Shown: positions 1 to 4,646 of the stretch, piece after piece
Layout of the letters: the number at the start of each line of letters is the position of its first letter
How positions within the stretch are numbered: position 1 is the first letter of the stretch
Origin: an uncultured Clostridia bacterium
GTDB lineage: Bacteria; Bacillota; Clostridia; Christensenellales; UBA1242
Length of the DNA stretch: 13,648 nt
Assembly: GCA_937911885.1 (NCBI GenBank)
Contig: CALDPW010000100.1
Location: forward strand, 1 to 13,648
Reading direction: 5' to 3'
Position numbers and translations under genes: made by a program
The notes under the pieces: generated by a model
Told to the model about the DNA's origin: nothing
Databases searched by the model: none
The model's input: only the letters and a program-made list of their open reading frames with translations

Positions 1-666
1 AGGAAAAGCCATGAAATTGTATTTGTCAAAGGCATATGCCACAGCTTCCTTATCTTCGGTCGTAACGACATATATGGGATTGTCCTCCATGATATCTTCG
101 ATGGCATCTTCGCCATTTGCAAGAAGCAAATCCTTAACTGTAACAAGTCCTATGAGCTTGTTGTTTTCTGTAACATAACAGGTATATACTGTCTCCTTAT
201 CAAGTCCTATTTGTCTTATATGGGCTATAGCCTCGTCTACGGTCATAGTCTTTTTAAGAGTTACATACTCCGTAGTCATGATGCTTCCTGCGCTATCATC
301 AGGATACTGCAAAATCATGTTTATACTCTTTCGCATATCGGCATCTGCCGCGCGCAAAATACGCTTAACAACATTTGCAGGCATTTCTTGAATAAAGTCG
401 GTTGCATCATCTAAATAAAGATCTTTCATAATACTTTGAATATCACTATCTTTAATAGCTGTAATAATGGTTTCTTGCATATCGGCTTCTAAGTGTGAAA
501 AAACCTCAGCTGCCATATCTTTGTTTAGCAGCTTAAATAAAATAACCTTATCCTTATCATCAAACTCTTCAAACAATGCAGCAATATCTGCAATGTTTTT
601 GTCCTCGAACTCGGCTTTAATTTGTGCAAAGTTTTTTTGCACTAATAGTTCTTTAATCATGTTCAT
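1..666 (-). CDS. mgtE: MgtE family magnesium transporter, N-terminal part (cut by window edge)
   Basis: Encodes the first 222 residues of an MgtE-type Mg2+ channel; the rest, including the membrane pore, lies beyond position 1. Residues about 1-120 form the acidic, helical MgtE N domain (repeats such as DLYLDDATDFIQEMP at 82-96). They are followed by the conserved YPDDSAGSIMTTEYV stretch (121-135) and the CBS domains (DEAIAHIRQIG, NNKLIGLVTVKDLLL), which bind Mg2+ and gate the pore on the cytoplasmic side. The start at 666 has GGAGGA at 671-676 with good spacing; the second Met (658-660) is less well placed. It is preceded by an upstream ORF and hairpins that probably regulate it. Codon use changes inside the gene: the 12 Ile codons up to residue 103 are all ATT, whereas of the next ten six are ATA, three ATC and one ATT. 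Family assignment is firm. Confidence 0.95.
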   Translation of the reverse strand, partial: MNMIKELLVQKNFAQIKAEFEDKNIADIAALFEEFDDKDKVILFKLLNKDMAAEVFSHLEADMQETIITAIKDSDIQSIMKDLYLDDATDFIQEMPANVVKRILRAADADMRKSINMILQYPDDSAGSIMTTEYVTLKKTMTVDEAIAHIRQIGLDKETVYTCYVTENNKLIGLVTVKDLLLANGEDAIEDIMEDNPIYVVTTEDKEAVAYAFDKYNFMAFP

Positions 667-681
667 TGTTTCCTCCTTTTA

Positions 682-761
682 CACAGAGAAAACAATAAAA
701 AAAAGTTATTTTAAACCTTTCTCTGTGCAAATAATATTAAATTTTGTTTTATTCGGCACAG
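682..761 (-). promoter_or_regulatory. Mutually exclusive stem-loops in the mgtE leader
   Basis: In the minus-strand RNA, segment 1 (CUGUGC, 761-756, leader codons 3-5) is a perfect complement of segment 2 (GCACAG, 728-723). Segment 2, extended as CACAGAGAAA (727-718), is a perfect 10-base complement of segment 3 (UUUCUCUGUG, 691-682), which ends just before the mgtE ribosome binding site (676-671). Segments 1 and 3 share CUGUG and so compete for segment 2, the usual logic of an attenuator. Within the 2:3 loop, AAAGGUU (720-714) can pair with AACUUUU (707-701, one G-U pair) ahead of a run of Us, a weak terminator-like shape. A ribosome on the leader ORF would cover segment 1 or segment 2. Pairings are seen directly; the switching model is inferred and its direction is unknown. 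Confidence 0.6.
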
Positions 762-768
762 GGTCCAT
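706..768 (-). CDS. mgtE leader peptide (20 codons, begins Met-Asp-Pro-Val-Pro)
   Basis: A short ORF in the mgtE 5' leader, with AAGGAG (775-780) six bases upstream of its ATG, which is a near-ideal ribosome binding site. The peptide starts MDPVPNKTKF and ends TEKGLK; its stop (706-708) lies 39 bases before the mgtE ATG. An acidic residue alternating with prolines right after the start recalls MgtL of Salmonella (MEPDPTPLP...), where such a start destabilises the ribosome when Mg2+ is low and so switches on mgtA. Here the ORF precedes a different Mg2+ transporter family. Codons 3-5 and 14-17 supply the arms of two competing stem-loops, so ribosome position should affect RNA folding. That the ORF is translated is likely from the SD; a Mg2+ sensing role is inference. 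Confidence 0.7.
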   Translation of the reverse strand: MDPVPNKTKFNIICTEKGLK

Positions 769-796
769 AAATAACTCCTTAAAATTATTTTTGAGT

Positions 797-825
797 ATTT
801 TAACAAAAAAAATGCCATTTGTAAA
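797..825 (-). promoter_or_regulatory. Sigma-A-type promoter for mgtE leader
   Basis: Minus strand TTTACA (825-820) and TAAAAT (802-797), separated by exactly 17 bases; each differs from consensus at one position. The expected transcript start near 790 lies about 10 bases before the leader-ORF ribosome binding site, so the message would consist of leader ORF, hairpins and mgtE. Confidence 0.6.
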
Positions 826-891
826 CCCCAAAATGAATAATTATTTATTAAAATTTTTTAATTTAAAAATGACTAAACAAAGCCAATAATT

Positions 892-906
892 AAAAATTGG
901 GTATTT
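892..906 (+). repeat. 15-base inverted repeat, left copy
   Basis: AAAAATTGGGTATTT here is the exact reverse complement of 2218-2232. The pair brackets the small membrane protein and the GNAT-like gene. Otherwise the AT-rich gap 826-955 shows nothing I can identify. The repeat is short enough to be chance in AT-rich DNA. Confidence 0.35.
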
Positions 907-955
907 CTTTATTATATGAGCAAACTAATTTTTATGCATTTTTTTTGTAAAATTG

Positions 956-984
956 TTGATTTTTAGTATGCATAGGTGTATAAT
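956..984 (+). promoter_or_regulatory. Sigma-A-type promoter for the 55-residue membrane protein
   Basis: TTGATT (956-961) and a perfect TATAAT (979-984), spacer 17 bases. The expected start of transcription near 991 gives a leader of about 45 bases before the ATG at 1037. Confidence 0.65.
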
Positions 985-1036
985 GTGTATGTCTAAAAAA
1001 ATTTAAGCCGACATTGATGAGGTGGTGGTCAAAAAT

Positions 1037-1204
1037 ATGAGAAAATTAGTTCAAAGCAAATTTGCATGGGGTATTGTAATAGCAGGTATTGTGGTTAGTG
1101 CATTGTTCACTATCTTTGTTTGTGCAGGTAAAGGCACCCATACAGATAACATGCAAAAAGTTCAAAAAGCAACAACAGAGTTTACTCAAACAATTACTAG
1201 ATAA
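1037..1204 (+). CDS. Small single-pass membrane protein (55 aa), unknown function
   Basis: Encodes MRKLVQSKFAWG followed by one hydrophobic segment (about residues 10-32, ending FTIFVCAG) and a short polar tail rich in Gln, Thr and Lys (about 22 residues). The basic N terminus suggests N-in topology, with the tail outside. The ATG at 1037 is preferred over GTG at 1022 or 1025 because the GAGGTGG stretch (1019-1025) would overlap those starts but lies 11 bases before the ATG. A clear promoter (956-984) and an intrinsic terminator (1219-1245) frame it as a single-gene transcript, which supports it as real despite its size. The C at the end of the hydrophobic segment is not in a convincing lipobox. 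I do not recognise the family. Confidence 0.7.
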   Translation: MRKLVQSKFAWGIVIAGIVVSALFTIFVCAGKGTHTDNMQKVQKATTEFTQTITR

Positions 1205-1218
1205 TTTTTGCACGTAAG

Positions 1219-1245
1219 CTTTTTCCGTAGGAAAAAGTTTTTTTT
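1219..1245 (+). terminator. Intrinsic terminator of the small membrane protein gene
   Basis: CTTTTTCC (1219-1226), loop GTA, GGAAAAAG (1230-1237), then eight Ts. Perfect 8-bp stem 14 bases after the stop codon. Confidence 0.85.
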
Positions 1246-1261
1246 ATGTCCAAAATACAAT

Positions 1262-1290
1262 AAAAAGCACCAATATCTGGTGCTTTTTTT
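1262..1290. terminator. Bidirectional terminator between convergent genes
   Basis: AAAAAGCACCA (1262-1272), loop ATATC, TGGTGCTTTTT (1278-1288). The perfect 11-bp stem is flanked by A and T runs, so it can act on both strands. The GNAT-like gene's stop codon (1289-1291) abuts the stem, so that gene ends right at its terminator. Confidence 0.85.
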
Positions 1291-2185
1291 ATTTTTTACC
1301 TAGATTGTTTGTTTGATTTATATGTGTTGGAGTTGTTTTTTGTGGAACATCATCATCTTCAATCAATGGTTGTTTTAGGATTGGTTTTAGTGGTTTTAAA
1401 CTATCGGCTGATGGTCTAATAATAAAATCTTCAACATCAAAGGTTGGCAAGTGTTGTAGTTTTAAAGGTTCCGAACGACGCAAAACATCTTGAACATGGT
1501 ATGTTTTTGTGCGACGATTGTGTATCATGTTAAAAATGATGCGAGCTTCGTCAATATTATATAATTGTTGAACTTTTCCAAAAGCCAACATTGTTGTATA
1601 AAGCGAAACATTTGGAGCAAGCGTCATATTTCTACATTTTGGTAAATCGGCAAGATTAATTAAAAATGGTTTTTGTCCATCCAAATACAAAATTGCATTT
1701 GAATCTTTGCTATCGGGATTTGTGTTTGGTAAAAAACCAACTTTTTCCAAAAAGCGTTGTCCACTTTTAGTTATTGCATCGGCACAAATAGTGGAAGGAT
1801 TAAAAACTTTTGAAATATCTTCTACTACTTTGGTATAGGCCATGGTTCCTATTCCTTTGTTTTTTAAAGACTCGGTAGTGTTTGCTTGGTCTAAATACAT
1901 TTGATTAAATTCTTCGTAAAAAGAATGACAAAATTTGCAAAGCACCATGTTGTTTTTAACAGCAAAATAAACAATATCATAACCTGTATAATCGGCTGGA
2001 TTAGCTTGGCTTTGGCTGCGGCTTTCAATAAGTTTTTTTCTGGTTGCAGTTGCCGAAGCTATTTTAAGCGAGGTTAGTTGTTTTTTTGAAATAGGTTGAT
2101 TTTGCTTAAATTTTTTATTAATTTGTTCAATAAGTTCATTATTATTTTTGTTATAAATAATTTTATAAATATCAAACTTTTTCAT
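1289..2185 (-). CDS. GNAT-like acetyltransferase domain protein with proline/lysine-rich tail
   Basis: A 298-residue soluble protein with no signal peptide. The middle part resembles the GNAT fold: LKNKGIGTMAYTKVVEDI (107-124) fits the acetyl-CoA-binding motif A (Q/R-x-x-G-x-G/A), and CADAITKSGQRFLEKVGF (134-151) matches the segment ending in 'F-Y/L-x-K-x-G-F' that follows in many GNATs. Residues 1-60 are basic and helical; there is a CKFC pair at 83-86. Residues about 240-298 form a Pro/Lys/Asp-rich, probably disordered tail. At about 300 residues it is longer than a minimal GNAT (about 150), so both ends are extensions of unknown role. The substrate is not predictable. No ribosome binding site precedes the ATG; a promoter sits so close that the transcript may be leaderless. 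Confidence 0.65.
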   Translation of the reverse strand: MKKFDIYKIIYNKNNNELIEQINKKFKQNQPISKKQLTSLKIASATATRKKLIESRSQSQANPADYTGYDIVYFAVKNNMVLCKFCHSFYEEFNQMYLDQANTTESLKNKGIGTMAYTKVVEDISKVFNPSTICADAITKSGQRFLEKVGFLPNTNPDSKDSNAILYLDGQKPFLINLADLPKCRNMTLAPNVSLYTTMLAFGKVQQLYNIDEARIIFNMIHNRRTKTYHVQDVLRRSEPLKLQHLPTFDVEDFIIRPSADSLKPLKPILKQPLIEDDDVPQKTTPTHINQTNNLGKK

Positions 2186-2191
2186 ATCAAT

Positions 2192-2220
2192 ATTTTAGCA
2201 TTGTTTTTAATAATAGTAAA
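2192..2220 (-). promoter_or_regulatory. Promoter giving a probably leaderless GNAT-like mRNA
   Basis: Minus strand TTTACT (2220-2215), 17-base spacer, TAAAAT (2197-2192) with TGC directly upstream (extended -10). The -10 ends six bases before the ATG at 2185, so transcription would start at or next to the start codon; no Shine-Dalgarno sequence is present there. Confidence 0.5.
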
Positions 2221-2232
2221 TACCCAATTTTT
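2218..2232 (+). repeat. 15-base inverted repeat, right copy
   Basis: AAATACCCAATTTTT, the exact reverse complement of 892-906. It overlaps the -35 element of the GNAT-like gene. Possible element boundary, possible chance. Confidence 0.35.
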
Positions 2233-2292
2233 TGTGTTTTACTTAAAAACTTAAATTTATTGTTTAATATCAAAAAAAATGTTATATTAAGT

Positions 2293-2324
2293 TTATATTA
2301 AAAAAACAAAAAATTGTATATATA
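2293..2324 (+). promoter_or_regulatory. Putative regulon promoter, sigma operon site A
   Basis: ATTGTATATATA at 2313-2324, with TTATAT (2293-2298) 17 bases before its GTATAT core. The same core and spacing with TTGTAT as the upstream box occur at 3871-3902 and on the minus strand at 7362-7331. The expected transcript start near 2330 leaves room for a ribosome binding site before the sigma gene. Confidence 0.45.
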
Positions 2325-2346
2325 AGTTAGAAAATTTGATTTCAAA

Positions 2347-2358
2347 ATTGTATATATA
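2347..2358 (+). promoter_or_regulatory. Second copy of the TTGTATATATA element (site B)
   Basis: ATTGTATATATA again, exactly 34 bases downstream of site A and only 13 bases before the sigma-factor ATG. The upstream box at the matching distance (TTAGAA) is poor. A transcript from here would nearly lack a leader, so this copy may be an operator or an alternative start. Confidence 0.4.
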
Positions 2359-2371
2359 GTGTAAGGGTTTC

Positions 2372-2899
2372 ATGCAAGATAAGATAAATGCCTTAATTGA
2401 GGAACTAAGGCAAGGTAAGCAAGAATATTTTAATAGCTTTTACGATTTAACAAAAAATGCAGTTTTTTATACTATTAAAAAAATTGTAGGAAATTGTGAT
2501 ATAGCAAGCGATGTTATGCAGGATACATACATAGCGTTTTTTAACAGCATAAATTCTATTGATAAATCAAAAAATGCTTATTCTTATTTATTAACTATTG
2601 CACGAAACAAATCAATAAACGAATATAAAAAAGTTGTTAGAGTTGAATATATTGATTTTTTGGAAACAATCCCTTACGAAGCTGGCGAGTTGGATGCCCC
2701 ATTGTTAGATTACTGCAAGCAAAACCTATCGCTTGAAGAGTTTAGTATGCTTGAATGGTTTATTATTTATGGCTATAAGCAGGTTGAAGTTGCAAAGCTA
2801 TTAAACAAACCAGTATCAACAGTAAATTGGCAATATCAACAATTATTAAAAAAAATAAACAAATATTATAAGGAGGTTTATAATGAAAAAATACAATAA
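2372..2899 (+). CDS. ECF-type (group 4) RNA polymerase sigma factor
   Basis: A 175-residue protein with the two-domain ECF layout. Region 2 spans about residues 16-88 (CDIASDVMQDTYIAFFNSI is the core-polymerase-binding and -10-reading part; SYLLTIARNKSINEYKK follows). Region 4 spans about 118-168 (helix-turn-helix YKQVEVAKLLNKPVSTVNWQYQQLLKKI). Length is typical. It probably directs RNA polymerase to a dedicated promoter set and is held inactive by the membrane protein encoded immediately downstream (17-base overlap). The ribosome binding site is modest (TAAGGG, 2362-2367), whereas the anti-sigma gene has a perfect AAGGAGG, which would favour excess anti-sigma. Two copies of a repeated promoter-like element precede it, suggesting autoregulation. 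Class is sure; regulon is inferred. Confidence 0.9.
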   Translation: MQDKINALIEELRQGKQEYFNSFYDLTKNAVFYTIKKIVGNCDIASDVMQDTYIAFFNSINSIDKSKNAYSYLLTIARNKSINEYKKVVRVEYIDFLETIPYEAGELDAPLLDYCKQNLSLEEFSMLEWFIIYGYKQVEVAKLLNKPVSTVNWQYQQLLKKINKYYKEVYNEKIQ

Positions 2900-3869
2900 A
2901 ATATTATCCGAAATTGAAAGCAATATTCCAGATATAAAAGATAGTATTTATAACAAAATTAATTGGCAACAATTAAAAAATAATGCTGTAAAACAAAAGC
3001 CAAAAAGTCAAAAATGGCGCTATGCTTTTGCCACAGCTGCAACTGCTGTTTTGTTGTTTTTTTCAATTGCAACCCCTTTAATTGTTAACAAGGATAAAAA
3101 TTTTGTTGCTGGTAGTTACACACTAACCATTTCAATAAATCCAAGCATTGAGCTAAAAGCAAACGAAAACGATATTGTTGTTTCGCAACAAGGCCTAAAC
3201 CAAGAGGGCGTGTTGCTGCTTTATAAAGAAAATTTAATTGGCAAAAACATTAACGAAGCTGTTGATAAAGTAATTGAACTTTCGGATGTTATGGGATATT
3301 TAAACAATGTTTCAAATGTTAAAGTTATTGTTAAAAATGCCGATGGTCGAATTGTGTTAAACAAACAAAACAAAGTTTGTTCGAGCATTGAAAATTACTT
3401 ACTTAAAAACAACAAAGCCGAACTTAATGTTGAAAGTTTGGAAGAACAAGATTTAAGTGAACTTGTTAGCAACTATAATAAAAATGATATGCAAGCCTAC
3501 GAACAACTTGTGGGTGAGGTGTTCAATCAAAAACTAATTGAATTAAGTAATCAAAAACTAAACGATTGCGAGGCATTAATAAATTATTTAACACCTTATG
3601 CTGGAACATCTGGCGCAAAAATTCACGACTTTAATAATGGAATTGTTAAAATTGTGGAATTTGTGAGCAAATATAATTATTCGCTACCAAACAACTATTT
3701 TGTTTATGTTAGCTATTACGATGTTAAAAATCTGTGCCAAGACTTAAACATTTTAAAAGCAAGCATAACAAAAGCTATTCAAAAGCTACAATCTGGCGAA
3801 AATGAACAAGAATATTCTGGTTCAATAATCGAACTATACGAAAGAGTTAAAGAAGAAATTAAACAATAG
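2883..3869 (+). CDS. Membrane anti-sigma factor with RsgI-like extracellular domain
   Basis: A 328-residue bitopic protein: short basic cytoplasmic part (1-45), one transmembrane helix (about 46-68, YAFATAATAVLLFFSIATPL), then an extracellular part. Residues 78-155 (SYTLTISINPSIELKANEND, then VSQQGLNQEGVLLL and NINEAVDKVIELSDVMGYL) match the conserved domain of RsgI-type anti-sigma factors. In that family the Asn-Pro bond of the NPS motif (here N86-P87) is, to my knowledge, the autoproteolysis site used in signalling. Residues 160-328 are mostly helical, with no recognisable carbohydrate-binding module. No zinc-finger (ZAS) motif is seen. The gene overlaps the sigma gene by 17 bases and has a perfect AAGGAGG. 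An ECF sigma paired with an RsgI-like sensor has a precedent in clostridial sigma24C/Rsi24C. The sensed ligand is unknown. Confidence 0.8.
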   Translation: MKKYNKILSEIESNIPDIKDSIYNKINWQQLKNNAVKQKPKSQKWRYAFATAATAVLLFFSIATPLIVNKDKNFVAGSYTLTISINPSIELKANENDIVVSQQGLNQEGVLLLYKENLIGKNINEAVDKVIELSDVMGYLNNVSNVKVIVKNADGRIVLNKQNKVCSSIENYLLKNNKAELNVESLEEQDLSELVSNYNKNDMQAYEQLVGEVFNQKLIELSNQKLNDCEALINYLTPYAGTSGAKIHDFNNGIVKIVEFVSKYNYSLPNNYFVYVSYYDVKNLCQDLNILKASITKAIQKLQSGENEQEYSGSIIELYERVKEEIKQ

Positions 3870-3870
3870 T

Positions 3871-3902
3871 TTGTATTTTTAACTGTTATAATTGTATATA
3901 TA
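3871..3902 (+). promoter_or_regulatory. Putative regulon promoter, site C
   Basis: TTGTAT (3871-3876), 17-base spacer, GTATATATA (3894-3902), starting two bases after the anti-sigma stop codon. Box sequence and spacing match the minus-strand site upstream of the O-acetylation operon. Only a non-coding stretch ending in a strong terminator follows. Confidence 0.5.
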
Positions 3903-3905
3903 GTA

Positions 3906-4007
3906 AGCTTGGGAGGTTTATTATATAAAAGCATTAAATGTAGCAGTGCTACGCAAATAACCCTTATAAAAGCAACGGAAAAAAGAGCAAATGGTTTGCT
4001 CTTTTTT
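3906..4007 (+). ncRNA. Candidate small RNA, about 100 nt
   Basis: A promoter-like element (3871-3902) and a strong intrinsic terminator (3979-4007) enclose about 100 bases with no usable ORF: the only ATG is followed at once by TAG (3938-3943). The stretch contains a small hairpin GTAGC-AGT-GCTAC, and the decamer TATAAAAGCA twice (3924-3933 and 3965-3974). A GGGAGGTTTATTATA segment resembles the start region of the anti-sigma gene but lacks the ATG, so a decayed gene start is an alternative. It could equally be only the 3' untranslated region of the sigma operon. It fits no RNA family I know. Confidence 0.35.
3979..4007 (+). terminator. Strong intrinsic terminator after the sigma/anti-sigma operon
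   Basis: AAAAAAGAGCAAA (3979-3991), loop TGG, TTTGCTCTTTTTT (3995-4007): a perfect 13-bp stem ending in a T run. Its symmetry means it could also act on the minus strand. Confidence 0.88.
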
Positions 4008-4108
4008 GTTTTTATGTATTACAATATTAATAACAAAATTTTATGTTTTGTTGTTTAATGCGAATTATTAAATTAATTGTGCTAAAAATAAAATAAAAGG
4101 GGATTGTT

Positions 4109-4414
4109 ATGATTACATATGCAACTGAAGATAATTTTATAAGTTTAACCAACAAAGGTGTTTGTTTGGTTGATTTTTATGCAACTTGGTGTGGTCCATG
4201 CCGTATGCTTGCTGTTGAATTAGAAGATGCCGAAGCCGAAAATGAAGATATTAATATTGTTAAAGTTAACATTGATGAGTGTATGAATCTTGCAAAAAAA
4301 TATAAAATACAAGTTGTTCCAACAATTATTATTTTTAAAGATGGTAAACTGGTAAAACAAATTGAAGGCTTTATGCAAAAAGATGATATTTTGCATTTGG
4401 TTAATTCAATTTAA
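4109..4414 (+). CDS. trxA: Thioredoxin
   Basis: A 101-residue cytoplasmic thioredoxin, close to the usual length of about 105. The active site WCGPC lies at residues 27-31 within VDFYATWCGPCRML. The cis-proline sits in QVVPTIIIFKDGKLV, preceded by the NIVKVNIDECMNLAKKYKI strand-helix pair. It reduces disulfides in client proteins using a dithiol pair, and so needs an electron donor. The start follows AAGGGG by a normal spacing. The next gene, 11 bases downstream, is ferredoxin:thioredoxin reductase-like and probably supplies the electrons. No NADPH thioredoxin reductase gene is in view. Extra Cys57 (DECMNL) is not part of the active site. I saw no convincing promoter in 4008-4095. Confidence 0.93.
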   Translation: MITYATEDNFISLTNKGVCLVDFYATWCGPCRMLAVELEDAEAENEDINIVKVNIDECMNLAKKYKIQVVPTIIIFKDGKLVKQIEGFMQKDDILHLVNSI

Positions 4415-4425
4415 AGGGGTGGGAT

Positions 4426-4629
4426 ATGAAGGATTTTCAACTAAACCCAAACAAAGAATTTGTTGATGTTATTATTAATGGCATTTTAAAAAAGAATGGA
4501 CATTGTCCGTGCAGAGTAAATGTTGATGAAACAACACTTTGCCCATGTGACGATTTTATTAAAAACGGTGTTTGCAAATGCAACTTGTTTGTTAAAAAAG
4601 ATTCAATAAACAAAAAAAAGACCAACTAA
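4426..4629 (+). CDS. Ferredoxin:thioredoxin reductase catalytic-subunit-like protein (short form)
   Basis: A 67-residue protein whose six cysteines form three C-x-C pairs: CPCR at 27-30, CPC at 39-41 and CKC at 50-52. This is the CPC...CPC...CxC pattern of the catalytic (beta) chain of ferredoxin:thioredoxin reductase, which holds a 4Fe-4S cluster next to a redox disulfide and passes electrons from ferredoxin to thioredoxin. The N-terminal NPNKEFVDVIINGILKKNGHCPC also fits the family. The first spacing is 9 residues rather than the 16 of cyanobacterial and plant enzymes, as in compact forms of anaerobes and archaea; there is no variable-chain gene nearby. The start follows AAAGGGG (4413-4419). 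It lies 11 bases after trxA, so the two are one transcript. Its stop codon lies in the loop of the downstream terminator. Confidence 0.8.
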   Translation: MKDFQLNPNKEFVDVIINGILKKNGHCPCRVNVDETTLCPCDDFIKNGVCKCNLFVKKDSINKKKTN

Positions 4630-4642
4630 ATGGTCTTTTTTT
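4612..4642. terminator. Bidirectional terminator, FTR-like gene / O-acetylation operon
   Basis: An A run with GACCA (to 4624), loop ACTAAA, TGGTC plus a T run (4631-4642). The stop codon of the FTR-like gene (4627-4629) is inside the loop, and the convergent operon ends at 4647. A and T runs on both sides allow termination in both directions. Confidence 0.8.
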
Positions 4643-4646
4643 GTTG

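Noticed and set aside
666..800. M-box (ykoK) Mg2+ riboswitch in the mgtE leader
   Set aside because: The leader from the promoter is only about 125 bases, and I do not see the conserved M-box core; a short ORF and simple hairpins occupy it instead.
211..889. Plus-strand ORFs of 67 and 140 residues
   Set aside because: They run antisense to mgtE and its leader, have no ribosome binding site, and their low-complexity Ser/Asn-rich sequence is what the reverse of this gene gives.
3912..3943. A short peptide after GGGAGG in the candidate RNA
   Set aside because: The only ATG is followed directly by TAG and no other start codon lies at a suitable distance.
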